A stretch of 36,389 nt of DNA from Spirochaetaceae bacterium (GCA_028820215.1 JAPPKD010000003.1:1-36389), one strand, 5' to 3'. Shown: positions 1-8,132, numbered from the stretch's first letter. Notes: generated by a model from the sequence alone, not told the origin. Translations and numbers: made by a program.

Positions 1-60
1 GATCAAATCATTGCCGCAATGGGAGTTAAGGCAATTTCAGGCTCTGGAAGTTCCGACTAG
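1..60 (+). CDS. C-terminal end of an upstream gene, probably the antitoxin partner of YhaV
   Basis: An open frame runs from base 1 to a TAG at 58-60 and encodes only the last 19 residues of a protein that begins outside the window, ending in a Gly/Ser-rich tail and Asp. Its stop overlaps the GTG start of the yhaV-like toxin by one base (TAGTG), the coupling expected of an antitoxin-toxin pair. In known YhaV systems the upstream partner is PrlF, an AbrB-fold antitoxin. The visible tail is too short to recognise, so its identity rests on position alone. Confidence 0.45.
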   Translation, partial: DQIIAAMGVKAISGSGSSD

Positions 61-518
61 TGGAACGACACGGATGGAGGATCCTGTTCCATCCGGAACT
101 GGTCAGGCAGCTCGGAAAGCTCAAGGAAGCACGGGACCGCGCTCGGCGAAGGGAGCCGCACGGATTTGCGTCGAATGCGAACGTCAAGCTGCTGAGGGCG
201 GTCAACCGGGCGATGATGGAGGCGATCCCTCAGGACCCATCCCGCGTCGAGTACCGGCAGGGGAATACGCTCGGGGTCCGCTACCGCCACTGGCGGCGCG
301 CCAGGATCGGCAGACGGTTCCGGCTGTTCTTCCGTTATGACGGCAGGGCGAAGGTGATCGTCTATGCATGGCTGAATGACGAACGCACGGTACGGTCCTC
401 GGGGAGCAAGACCGATCCGTACGCCGTCTTCGCCAGAATGCTCGCGCAGGGGAGTCCGCCCGACGATTGGGACTCGTTGATTACGGCTTCAGGGCGGAGC
501 CCGCAACCAGGGAGGTAA
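60..518 (+). CDS. yhaV: YhaV-family type II toxin (ribosome-dependent mRNA interferase)
   Basis: 152 residues from GTG, close to the 154 of E. coli YhaV. The protein aligns with YhaV from memory over most of its length: an N-terminal HPEL region, KLLRAVNRAM, an RxGxxLG segment, then RFRLFFRY, WLNDERT, KTDPYAVFARML and a C-terminal PPDDW. YhaV cleaves mRNA in a translation-associated way and is neutralised by PrlF. The GTG overlaps the stop of the upstream frame, so the pair is probably translationally coupled and autoregulated from a promoter outside the window. The downstream neighbour is convergent. The family call is strong; activity in this host is inferred. Confidence 0.9.
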   Translation: MERHGWRILFHPELVRQLGKLKEARDRARRREPHGFASNANVKLLRAVNRAMMEAIPQDPSRVEYRQGNTLGVRYRHWRRARIGRRFRLFFRYDGRAKVIVYAWLNDERTVRSSGSKTDPYAVFARMLAQGSPPDDWDSLITASGRSPQPGR

Positions 519-574
519 CGGCGTCCGGCCGCGAGCCACTGCACCTCGAACGACAGGTCCAAGAGACCGAGGGC

Positions 575-2458
575 CTACGAGCTGTAGACGCCCAGGATGC
601 GGTAGCTCGCGGTGAGATCGCGCAACTCCGCCTCGGCGTTGCCGAGCGCGTCGGCGGCGGCGCCCAGGGCAACGTCGACGTAGAAGCGGTACTCCCAGGG
701 GCGTCCGGGGATGGGGCGGGACTCCAGCTTGGTCATGTTGAGGTCGTGCTTGGCGAACACGGTCAGGCACTCCGAGAGCGCGCCGGGGCGGTCCGGGGTG
801 GAGAACACCAGGGAGGCCTTGTCGGCCGGCGCCAGGGGTGGGTGGTCGGCCGCGGCGATGAGCAGGAACCGCGTGTAGTTCTGGGGGTTGTCCTCGATTC
901 CCTGCTTGAGCACGCGCATCCGGTAGGTACGCGCCGCCTCCTCGCTGGCGATGGTGGCGTCGCTCATCTGTCCTTCGCGGGCCAGGTGGGCGACCGCTCC
1001 GGCGGTGTCGTAGAACGACACCGACTGCCAATCATGCTCGCTCAGATAGCGCCGGCACTGCGCCAGTCCCTGCGGGTGCGAATAGACGCGCCTGATGCCG
1101 TCGATGGTCGCGCCCGGCCGGCCGATCAGGTTGTGTACGATGCGGATGTTGCGCTCGGCGACGATCGTCAGGTCCGGAAACTGCAGCAACAGCTCGAAGT
1201 TCTGGTGAATGGTGCCGGTCAGCGAGTTCTCGACCGGCAGGGCGCCGTAGCGGCAGGCGCCCGACAGCACCGCCTCGAACACGTCCCGGAACTCCCGGCA
1301 CGGCACGGGCTCGGCGCGTTCCAGGAAGCGGCGGATGGCGATCTCGCTGTTGGCGCCCATCTCCCCCTGGAAGGCGACCCTGGGCAATTCGCCGTCGTCG
1401 CCGGCGGGACGCGGTGATGCGGTCTTGGCCGTTCCCAGCGGCAGACGCGCCACCTCCATGCCCAGCACGGCGGCCAGTCCGTCGATGTCGCGCATCAGCT
1501 TCTCGAACTGCGCCGGATACAGCGACTGAGGCCCATCGGACAGCGCCCGCTCCGGGTCCGGGTGTACTTCGACCAGCAGTCCCTGAGCGCCGGCGGCCAG
1601 CGACGCCAGCCCCATGGGCGGCACCCTGCCGCGGACACCGGTGCCCAGGCTGGGGTCGACGATGATCGGCAGGTGCGAGAGCGCCTGCACGGCCGGCACC
1701 GCCGACAGGTCCAGGGTGCTGCGGGTGGCGGTCTCGAAGGTGCGGATGCCGCGCTCGCACAGGATCACGTCCTCGGCTCCGTTGGCCAGCAGGTACTCGG
1801 CCGACATGAGCAGGTCGCGGACCCTGGCGCCCATGCCGCGCTTGAGCACCACCGGCTTCCCGAGGGCGCCCACCCGTCGCAGCAGGTCGAAGTTCTGCAT
1901 GTTGCGGGCGCCGATCTGCAGCACGTCGACCAGCTCGGCCATCTCCGCCAGGTGGTCGGGCGACGACGCCTCCGACACCACCGGCATCCCGTGGCGATCG
2001 CCCGCCTCGCGCAGGAAGCGCAGGCCCTCCAGCCCGAGACCCTGGAAGGAGTACGGCGAGGTTCGCGGCTTGATCGCCGCGCCGCGCAGCAGCACCGCAC
2101 CGGACTCGGCCACCAGCGCGGCGCACTCCATGATCTGGTCGCGGCTCTCCACCACCGACGGGCCGGCGATCACGGCGATGCGCTGGCCGCCGATGCGGAT
2201 GGGGCCGACCGATACCACCGTGTCGGCGCTCTGCACCTCTCGGGAAGCCAGCTTGTACGGCTTGGAGATCGGCAGCACCTGCTCCACCCCGTCGATCGCC
2301 TCGTACGCATGGGGATCGGTCACCCGCGGACCGACCGCGGCCAGCACGGTGCGCTCGCCGTCCTCGATCTGCCGCACCGTGAACCCCTGCTCCTGAAGCT
2401 CGCGGCGGACTGCCTGCCGGCGGGACTCGGAGATGCCGCGCGCCAGAACGACTACCAT
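575..2458 (-). CDS. DAHP synthase (type I beta)-prephenate dehydratase fusion with ACT domain; metal ligands altered
   Basis: 627 residues from the ATG at 2456-2458. Residues 1-70 are a ferredoxin-like regulatory domain, about 75-335 a DAHP synthase TIM barrel, about 358-535 prephenate dehydratase (NYTRF at 527-531), and about 545-627 an ACT domain with ESRP at 579-582. Together they would carry the first step of the shikimate pathway and the prephenate-to-phenylpyruvate step; ACT normally senses Phe. Substrate motifs are intact (KPRTSPYSFQG 130-140, GARNMQN, LKRG, LCERGIRTFE). However, AGPC is AGPS (Ser101) and DPSH is DPSL (Leu271), replacing the Cys and His metal ligands of Thermotoga DAHP synthase (C102, H272); Glu297 and Asp308 remain. 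The frame extends 42 codons upstream, but a -10-like box at 2468-2473 and residue content favour 2458. No chorismate mutase domain is present. Confidence 0.93.
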   Translation of the reverse strand: MVVVLARGISESRRQAVRRELQEQGFTVRQIEDGERTVLAAVGPRVTDPHAYEAIDGVEQVLPISKPYKLASREVQSADTVVSVGPIRIGGQRIAVIAGPSVVESRDQIMECAALVAESGAVLLRGAAIKPRTSPYSFQGLGLEGLRFLREAGDRHGMPVVSEASSPDHLAEMAELVDVLQIGARNMQNFDLLRRVGALGKPVVLKRGMGARVRDLLMSAEYLLANGAEDVILCERGIRTFETATRSTLDLSAVPAVQALSHLPIIVDPSLGTGVRGRVPPMGLASLAAGAQGLLVEVHPDPERALSDGPQSLYPAQFEKLMRDIDGLAAVLGMEVARLPLGTAKTASPRPAGDDGELPRVAFQGEMGANSEIAIRRFLERAEPVPCREFRDVFEAVLSGACRYGALPVENSLTGTIHQNFELLLQFPDLTIVAERNIRIVHNLIGRPGATIDGIRRVYSHPQGLAQCRRYLSEHDWQSVSFYDTAGAVAHLAREGQMSDATIASEEAARTYRMRVLKQGIEDNPQNYTRFLLIAAADHPPLAPADKASLVFSTPDRPGALSECLTVFAKHDLNMTKLESRPIPGRPWEYRFYVDVALGAAADALGNAEAELRDLTASYRILGVYSS

Positions 2459-2467
2459 GAAGCGGCG

Positions 2468-2473
2468 ATTATC
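2468..2473 (-). promoter_or_regulatory. -10-like element GATAAT for the DAHPS-PDT gene
   Basis: On the minus strand GATAAT (5 of 6 to TATAAT) lies 9 nt before the ATG at 2458, so transcription would start about 3 nt upstream of the start codon. No clear -35 is seen 17 bp upstream and no Shine-Dalgarno is present. The 97-bp gap 2459-2555 thus holds divergent promoters for this gene and the HD-like gene. Prediction only. Confidence 0.4.
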
Positions 2474-2544
2474 CACGACGGCGCGCGTGTTCCGCCAGTA
2501 GCCGGGTGCCGGCCCCCGCGCTGGCCCCCCAAACCCGAGACCCC

Positions 2545-2550
2545 TATACT
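2545..2550 (+). promoter_or_regulatory. -10-like element TATACT before the HD-like gene
   Basis: TATACT (5 of 6 to consensus) ends 5 nt before the ATG at 2556, which places the expected transcription start on or next to the start codon. CTGGCC at 2521-2526 lies 18 bp upstream and is a weak -35 candidate. GGAGC between box and ATG is too close to serve as a normal ribosome binding site. Confidence 0.45.
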
Positions 2551-2555
2551 GGAGC

Positions 2556-3104
2556 ATGCGAAAACTGCTGGTGCAGTACGTCAAGGACCTGACGGCCGGC
2601 CGTCTGGCCTCGGGATTCGAGCACTCGGCGCGCGTCTACCACCTGGCGCGAGAGATCGGCGAGGGCATGGACTACGACGACGACGTCCTGCACGCCGCCT
2701 GCTTCCTGCACAACATCGAGACGCCGGCGCGCGGGGCCGGGGCCGCCACCGACCGGGCGCGGGTGCTGCTGAGCGAAGTCGGCTTCGACGTGAGCAAGGT
2801 CAACGCCGTGTGCGATGCGATCGCCGAGCACGCTCCCGGCTCCCAGCCTGATGGACTGGAGGCGAAGCTGCTCTACGACGCCAACCTGCTGGATACCGTC
2901 GGCGCGGTGGGGTTCGCCCGCCTGTCGATCGGGGCGTTCTTCTGGCACCATCTGAAGACCATGGAAGAGGTCCTGGCGTTTCTGCGCGAGCGCCTTGCGC
3001 ACTCGGAGCGGTTCTGCTTCGAGGTGTCGGCGCAGATGGCGCAGGAGAAGCTTGCCTTCATGCGCCACGCCGTCGACCAGTTCGAGGCCGAGCTGGCGCT
3101 CTGA
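2556..3104 (+). CDS. HD-superfamily protein with HN in place of the HD dyad
   Basis: 182 residues. The layout is that of the small YedJ-like HD phosphohydrolases: His23 (FEHSARV), a helix reaching LHN at 51-53, His92 (AEHAPG), and the late motif YDANLLDTVGAVGF at 107-120 corresponding to the family's DADrLDaiGA. Residue 53 is Asn (codon aac) where the metal-binding Asp of the HD pair is expected, so metal binding or catalysis may be changed or lost. The substrate is unknown. The gene is divergent from the DAHPS-PDT fusion and ends 36 bp before pheS, so it may be the first gene of a pheST operon. The HD fold call is good; function is open. Confidence 0.8.
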   Translation: MRKLLVQYVKDLTAGRLASGFEHSARVYHLAREIGEGMDYDDDVLHAACFLHNIETPARGAGAATDRARVLLSEVGFDVSKVNAVCDAIAEHAPGSQPDGLEAKLLYDANLLDTVGAVGFARLSIGAFFWHHLKTMEEVLAFLRERLAHSERFCFEVSAQMAQEKLAFMRHAVDQFEAELAL

Positions 3105-3140
3105 CGCCGATCCCGAATCACAGGCAGGGCAATACCCATC

Positions 3141-4706
3141 ATGCAACCACCGAGTTCGAGAGCGCCGGCCGATTTGCACCCATTGGAGGCGGCAGCGCTC
3201 CGCGAGGTGCAGCCGGGTGAGGACTACACGCCGGAAGCGCTGGCCGCGGCGGCCGGCCTGGTCCTGGGTCAGGTCAATCAGGTCATCTCCTGGCTCACCG
3301 GCAAGGGCTGGCTGGCCGAGACCAGCCACGTCAGCGAGGTCGAGCACGATCTGACCGAGCTGGGCCGCTCGTATCAGCGCGACGGCACCCCGGAGGAGCG
3401 GATCCTCCGGCAGCTCGAAGGCGGTCCCCTGTCGCTGCCGGACCTTGCCGAGCGTACCGCGCTGGAGCAGCGCGAGGTGGGTTCGGCGTACGGGACCCTC
3501 GCGCGCGCCCGCGCCGTGCGGATGGACGATCAGAAGCGCGCCATGGCGATCGGCGCCCCGCCGGCGGCGCTGGCGACCGCCCGCCGCCTGCTTGACGCCG
3601 CAGTGGCCGGGCCGTTGCGGGAGTCGGCGCTTGCGGACGGCGACCGGGAGGTGCTGGCGACTCTCAGCCGGCGGCGCGGGGCGCGCGGGCCCTTCCGGGC
3701 GAGCGACCGGGAGACGGTCTTCTACCGCCTGACCGGGCAGGGAGCGCAGGTCGCGGCGGCGCTCGCCGCCGGTCCTGCGGGCGCGGCCGAGGCGATCGGC
3801 GTGCTGACCCCTGAGATCCTGGCGTCCGGCGCCTGGCGGGAGCGGGGCCTGCGCCCCTACAACGTCGAGACCCCGCCGAACCGGGTGCTGTTCGGTCGCC
3901 ACAACCCGTACGCGACCTTCCTGGACGATCTCAAGGACAAGCTGGTCTCGCTCGGTTTCCAGGAGTTCGACGGGCCTCTGGTGGAGACCGAGTTCTGGAA
4001 CTGCGACGCGCTCTTCATGCCGCAGTCCCACTCGGCGCGCGACATCCACGACGTGTTCTACGTCAGGGAGCCGACCCACACCGCCTCGATCCCGGAGCGG
4101 TTCATGGACCCGGTGGCCGACGCCCACGAGCGCGGCGGACGGACCGGCAGCCGCGGCTGGGGCTACCGCTTCGACCGCGACTTCACGCGCCGGCTGATCC
4201 TGCGCAGCCAGGGGACGGTGCTGTCGGCGAAGGCGCTCACCGGGGCCGAGGTGCCGGGCAAGTACTTCGGAGTGGTGCGCTGTTTCCGGTACGACGACGT
4301 GGACGCCACCCACCTGGCCGACTTCTACCAGACCGAGGGGATCGTCCTGAGCGAGCGGGCCAACCTGCGCTCGCTACTGGGCCTGCTGGAGCTGTTCGCC
4401 AGGGAGGTCGCCAAGGCGACGGAGGTTCGCTTCGAGCCCGGCTACTTTCCGTTCACGGAGCCGTCGGTGGAGCTGTGGGTCAAGCACCCGCAGCTCGGCT
4501 GGTTCGAGCTGGGCGGAGCGGGCATTTTCCGCCCCGAGGTGTGCGATCCGATGGGCGTGGACGTACCGGTGCTGGCGTGGGGGCTTGGCATCGACCGCAT
4601 GGCGCTGCTGTCGCTGGGGCTGGACACGGTGCGAGAACTGTTCTCGGAGGACATCGAGCGCGTGCGCACGCGCGCTGCCGCGGCGGCGGCCGGCGGGAGA
4701 GCGTAG
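3141..4706 (+). CDS. pheS: Phenylalanyl-tRNA synthetase alpha subunit, archaeal/eukaryal type
   Basis: 521 residues, the length of archaeal/eukaryal PheS rather than the roughly 330-350 of the usual bacterial form. The first 200 or so residues look like winged-helix tRNA-binding modules; the catalytic class II core follows, with RSQGTVLSAKAL, the FPFTEPSVE motif, ELGGAGIFRPEV and the terminal GLGIDRMA motif 3. It charges tRNA-Phe as an alpha2-beta2 enzyme with PheT. pheT starts 3 nt after the stop, so the two form one operon. The ATG at 3141 has no clear Shine-Dalgarno, and translation may depend on the upstream HD gene. Among bacteria this enzyme type is typical of spirochaetes. Confidence 0.96.
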   Translation: MQPPSSRAPADLHPLEAAALREVQPGEDYTPEALAAAAGLVLGQVNQVISWLTGKGWLAETSHVSEVEHDLTELGRSYQRDGTPEERILRQLEGGPLSLPDLAERTALEQREVGSAYGTLARARAVRMDDQKRAMAIGAPPAALATARRLLDAAVAGPLRESALADGDREVLATLSRRRGARGPFRASDRETVFYRLTGQGAQVAAALAAGPAGAAEAIGVLTPEILASGAWRERGLRPYNVETPPNRVLFGRHNPYATFLDDLKDKLVSLGFQEFDGPLVETEFWNCDALFMPQSHSARDIHDVFYVREPTHTASIPERFMDPVADAHERGGRTGSRGWGYRFDRDFTRRLILRSQGTVLSAKALTGAEVPGKYFGVVRCFRYDDVDATHLADFYQTEGIVLSERANLRSLLGLLELFAREVAKATEVRFEPGYFPFTEPSVELWVKHPQLGWFELGGAGIFRPEVCDPMGVDVPVLAWGLGIDRMALLSLGLDTVRELFSEDIERVRTRAAAAAAGGRA

Positions 4707-4708
4707 GC

Positions 4709-6451
4709 ATGCCCAAGATCGACGTGGCCGACGGCCTGCTGGAGCGGTTCCTGGGCCGGCCGATCGACGACGCGGAACTGGAGCCGCTGCTGTCCTGCGC
4801 CAAGGCGGTGCTGGACGAGCGCGACCTGGATGCCGGAATCCGCCGCATCGAGCTCAACGACACCAACCGGCCCGACCTGTGGTCCACCGCCGGCCTGGCA
4901 CGGCAACTGCGCGCCCGGCTGGGCGAGCCGCTTCCGTCCTACGACTGCTTTTCCGAGCCAGGGGCTTCCCTCCCCTCGCAGCAGCGCGTCATCGATGTCG
5001 ACGCGGGGCTGAAGTCGATACGGCCCTACATCGTCGGCTTCCAGGCGAGCGGGACCGCGGTCGGCGAGGCCCTGCTGGTCGACCTGATCCAGACGCAGGA
5101 GAAGCTGTGCTGGAGCTTCGGCCGCAAGCGGCGGTCGATCGCCATGGGCGTCTACCGGGCCGGCCGCATGCGCTACCCGATCCGCTACGTGGCCGCCGAT
5201 CCGGATGCCACCTCGTTCGCGCCCCTGCCTGCCGACGAGCAGCCGCCTCAGGAAATGAGCCTGCGGCAGGTGCTCTCCGGCCATCCCAAGGGCGCGGAGT
5301 TCGGCCCGATCATCGCCGGGTACGACCGCTATCCCTTTCTGGTGGACGCCGCGGGCGATGCGCTGAGCCTGCCGCCGGTCATCAACAGCGCCGGGCTGGG
5401 GGCGGTCACGCCTGCCGACGACGACCTGTTCGTCGAGGTGACCGGCACCGACCTCAGCCACCTGTTGCTGGCCACGGCGGTCGTCGCCTGCGACCTGGCC
5501 GATACCGGCTTTCGCATCCATCCGGTCACCACCAGGTACCCGTACGACACGCCGTTCGGCCGGGAGGTGACCGCGCCGCTGGCGTTCCAGGTGCCGGTCC
5601 GCGTCGAGCTGTCCTACGTGCGGCGGCTGCTCGGCGAGCCGGTCGCGGCGGCCGACGCGCTGGACTCCCTGCGGCGCGCCGGTGTCGAGGCGGAGGTGTC
5701 CGGCGACACCCTGACGGTGCGTCCGCCGCCGTTCCGAAACGACTTCCTGCATCCGGTGGACGTGATCGAGGAGGTGGTGATCGGCCGTGGCCTCGAGACG
5801 TTTCGCCCCGCGCTGCCGGAGGACTTCACGGCCGGCCGGCTGACCGACGTCGAGCTGTTCAGCCGGCGCGCGCGGGCGCTGATGGTGGGACTGGGGTACG
5901 AGGAACTGATGGTCAGTTACCTTGGCTCGGAGCGCGACCACGTCGAGCGGATGCGGGCGGCCGGCGACGCGGAGCTCGACGGACAGGTCCTGCGCATCGC
6001 CAACCCGATCTCGGAAAGCTACGCGGTGGTGCGCGCCTCCAGCCTGCCCAGCCTGCTGCGCTGCGAGGCGGCCAGCGCGCACGCCGTCTACCCGCACCGC
6101 CTGTTCGAGGTGGGCAAGGTCGCCCGCCGCGACGCCGGGGACGATTCCGGCACGGTGACGCGCACCCATCTGGGCTTCCTGATCGCCGACGGGGCGGCCG
6201 GCTTCAACGACGTCAACGAGCACCTGGCCGGGTTGCTCTACTACCTGCGCATCCCCTACCGGCTGCGCGCGTGCGCCGATCGCAGGTTTGCGCCGGGCCG
6301 CGCCGCGGAGGTGCTGGTCGGCGCGGACGACACGCGCGCCGGTGTGATCGGCGAGGTGCACCCGGAGGCGCTGGCGGCGTGGGCGATCCAGATGCCGTGC
6401 GCCGCCTGCGAGCTGGAGTTGGAGACGCTGGAGGCGGCCACCTCGTCATAA
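4709..6451 (+). CDS. pheT: Phenylalanyl-tRNA synthetase beta subunit, archaeal/eukaryal type
   Basis: 580 residues from the ATG at 4709, beginning MPKIDV as in archaeal PheT. The protein is far shorter than the roughly 800-residue bacterial PheT and lacks the N-terminal EMAP-like and C-terminal anticodon-binding extensions of that form. A B3/B4 (editing) region and a B5 domain (around PPFRNDFLHPVDVIEEVVIG) precede the inactive class II-like core. An in-frame extension back to 4475 overlaps pheS and is not expected to be coding. The start lies 3 nt after the pheS stop, giving tight coupling. Convergent with nadE, with a hairpin between them. Confidence 0.96.
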   Translation: MPKIDVADGLLERFLGRPIDDAELEPLLSCAKAVLDERDLDAGIRRIELNDTNRPDLWSTAGLARQLRARLGEPLPSYDCFSEPGASLPSQQRVIDVDAGLKSIRPYIVGFQASGTAVGEALLVDLIQTQEKLCWSFGRKRRSIAMGVYRAGRMRYPIRYVAADPDATSFAPLPADEQPPQEMSLRQVLSGHPKGAEFGPIIAGYDRYPFLVDAAGDALSLPPVINSAGLGAVTPADDDLFVEVTGTDLSHLLLATAVVACDLADTGFRIHPVTTRYPYDTPFGREVTAPLAFQVPVRVELSYVRRLLGEPVAAADALDSLRRAGVEAEVSGDTLTVRPPPFRNDFLHPVDVIEEVVIGRGLETFRPALPEDFTAGRLTDVELFSRRARALMVGLGYEELMVSYLGSERDHVERMRAAGDAELDGQVLRIANPISESYAVVRASSLPSLLRCEAASAHAVYPHRLFEVGKVARRDAGDDSGTVTRTHLGFLIADGAAGFNDVNEHLAGLLYYLRIPYRLRACADRRFAPGRAAEVLVGADDTRAGVIGEVHPEALAAWAIQMPCAACELELETLEAATSS

Positions 6452-6466
6452 GCCTCCTTCGTCGCC

Positions 6467-6499
6467 CCAAAAACCGTCGCCTGTGGCTCCGGGTTTTGG
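6467..6499. terminator. Hairpin between convergent pheT and nadE
   Basis: CCAAAAACC at 6467-6475 pairs with GGGTTTTGG at 6491-6499 (8 of 9 pairs). Inside it GCC/GGC forms a second short stem around TGT. It sits in the 55-bp gap between two convergent genes and could act on both transcripts. There is no clean T-tract, so intrinsic termination is plausible but not certain. Confidence 0.45.
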
Positions 6500-6506
6500 C
6501 CCATCC

Positions 6507-8132
6507 TCACCTGCGGGCGATCGGGAACCGGCGGCCGGGGCCGAAGGCGCGTGGTGACAGCTTGATCACGGTCGCGGCCTGGCGCCGCTTGTGCTCCGAG
6601 CGCGCCACCATCTGCAGGATGCGCCCGACGAGCTCGGGCTCGAAGCCGGCGGCGGCGATCTGCTCGGCGCCTTCACTCTCCTCGACGTAGCGCCGCAGGA
6701 TCGCGTCCAGCACGTCGTACGGCGGCAGCGAGTCGCTGTCGAGCTGATCGGGCCGCAGCTCTGCGGACGGCGGCTTGTCGATGGTCGCCTGCGGGATGGC
6801 CGGGCCGTCTTCGTTGATGCGGCGGGCAAGCGCGTACACCTGCGTCTTCCACAGGTCGCCGATCGGCGCCAGCGCGCCTGCCATGTCGCCGTACAGGGTG
6901 GCGTAGCCGGTGGCCAGCTCGCTCTTGTTGCCGGTGGCCAGGGCCAGCGCGCCGGTCTTGTTCGCGAACGCCATCACCAGCGTGCCGCGGATGCGCGCCT
7001 GCAGGTTCTCCTCCGCCGTGTTGGGAGGGCGGCCGGCAAAGACCGGCCCCAGCGTGTCCAGGTATGCCGCAAACGCCGGCTCGATCGACAGCACGTGGAA
7101 ATCGATCCCGAGCGCGCGCGCCAGGTCCTCCGCATCGCGCCGGCTCCCGGGCGACGAGTAGCGCGAGGGCAGCGCGAAGGCGGTGACACGCTCGGGGCCC
7201 AGTTGGCGCGCGGCGACGGCGGCCACAACCGCGGAGTCAATGCCGCCGGAGATCGCCAGGCAGACACGGTCGTGGCCGGTCTTTGCCAGGTAGTCGCGCA
7301 GGCCGATGCCGATCGCGGATTCGACCTCCCGGTAGTCGTCCGTGGCAGGGGCGGCGACGCCGGTCGAGTCGGTGTCGATCACGGCCACGTCCTCCCGGAA
7401 CCCGGGCGACCGGTGGATCAGCCGGCCGTCGCATGAGCACGCCATGGACTGCCCGTCGAAGATGAGCCCGTCGTTGCCCCCGACCGCGTTGGCGTACACG
7501 ACCGGGCAGCCACCGGTGGCCGCCACCCGAGCCAGCAGCGCGGCGCGAAGCGCCGGCTTGCCGAGGTGGTACGGCGATGCCGACGGCGCCAGCATCAGCG
7601 TCGCGCCGGCGCGCGACTGCTCGGCGACCGGGTCGCGCGCGTAGACGCCTGCGGGATCGGGGTCCGACTCCCACCAGATGTCCTCGCAGATGGTGAGCCC
7701 CAGCCGCTCGCCGGCGAACGGCACGGGCCGGCAGGCGGCGGCCGGCTCGAAGTAGCGCGCCTCGTCGAACACGTCGTAGGTGGGCAGCAGGCTCTTGGCC
7801 TGCGAGCCGACCATGGTTCCGTCGGCGAGCAGGGTGGCGACGTTGTGCAGCGCCTTGCCGATACCCGTCCGGTTCGGGGCGACGTGTCCGGCCACCACGC
7901 CCAGCCCCGGCGGAAGCAGCCGGCGCAGCCGGTCGACCGCGTCGAGGTTGGCCGTCACGAACGACCGGTGGTCCAGCAGGTCCATCGGCGGGTAGCCGCA
8001 CACCGCCAGCTCCGGGCAGACCATCAGCGTGGCGCCGCCGGCTTGCGCCGCCCGCGCGGCGGACACGATGCGGTCGACGTTGCCGGCGAAGTCGCCGATG
8101 GTCGGGTTGATCTGGGCCAGGGCGATCCGCAC
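6507..8132 (-). CDS. nadE: Glutamine-dependent NAD+ synthetase
   Basis: 541 residues from a GTG at 8130-8132 with a good AGGAGGGG ribosome binding site just upstream. The N-terminal nitrilase-like glutaminase domain (about 1-255) shows the Glu41-Lys113-Cys149 triad (PELAVCGYP, AKSLLPTYD, TICEDIWW). The C-terminal NAD synthetase domain has the ATP-binding SGGIDS loop near residue 295 and GNKSELATGYATLYGDMAG. It amidates nicotinic acid adenine dinucleotide using ammonia channelled from glutamine. Length and domain order are normal. It stands alone, convergent with pheT and followed upstream by a tRNA gene on the same strand. Confidence 0.97.
   Translation of the reverse strand: MRIALAQINPTIGDFAGNVDRIVSAARAAQAGGATLMVCPELAVCGYPPMDLLDHRSFVTANLDAVDRLRRLLPPGLGVVAGHVAPNRTGIGKALHNVATLLADGTMVGSQAKSLLPTYDVFDEARYFEPAAACRPVPFAGERLGLTICEDIWWESDPDPAGVYARDPVAEQSRAGATLMLAPSASPYHLGKPALRAALLARVAATGGCPVVYANAVGGNDGLIFDGQSMACSCDGRLIHRSPGFREDVAVIDTDSTGVAAPATDDYREVESAIGIGLRDYLAKTGHDRVCLAISGGIDSAVVAAVAARQLGPERVTAFALPSRYSSPGSRRDAEDLARALGIDFHVLSIEPAFAAYLDTLGPVFAGRPPNTAEENLQARIRGTLVMAFANKTGALALATGNKSELATGYATLYGDMAGALAPIGDLWKTQVYALARRINEDGPAIPQATIDKPPSAELRPDQLDSDSLPPYDVLDAILRRYVEESEGAEQIAAAGFEPELVGRILQMVARSEHKRRQAATVIKLSPRAFGPGRRFPIARR

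Noticed and set aside
2544..4313. Long minus-strand open frame opposite the HD-like and pheS genes
   Set aside because: It mirrors clear coding sequence, has His/Arg/Gly/Val-rich low-complexity translation and no family motif; typical GC-rich shadow.
4442..6361. Long minus-strand open frame opposite pheT
   Set aside because: Antisense shadow of pheT with no recognisable domain.
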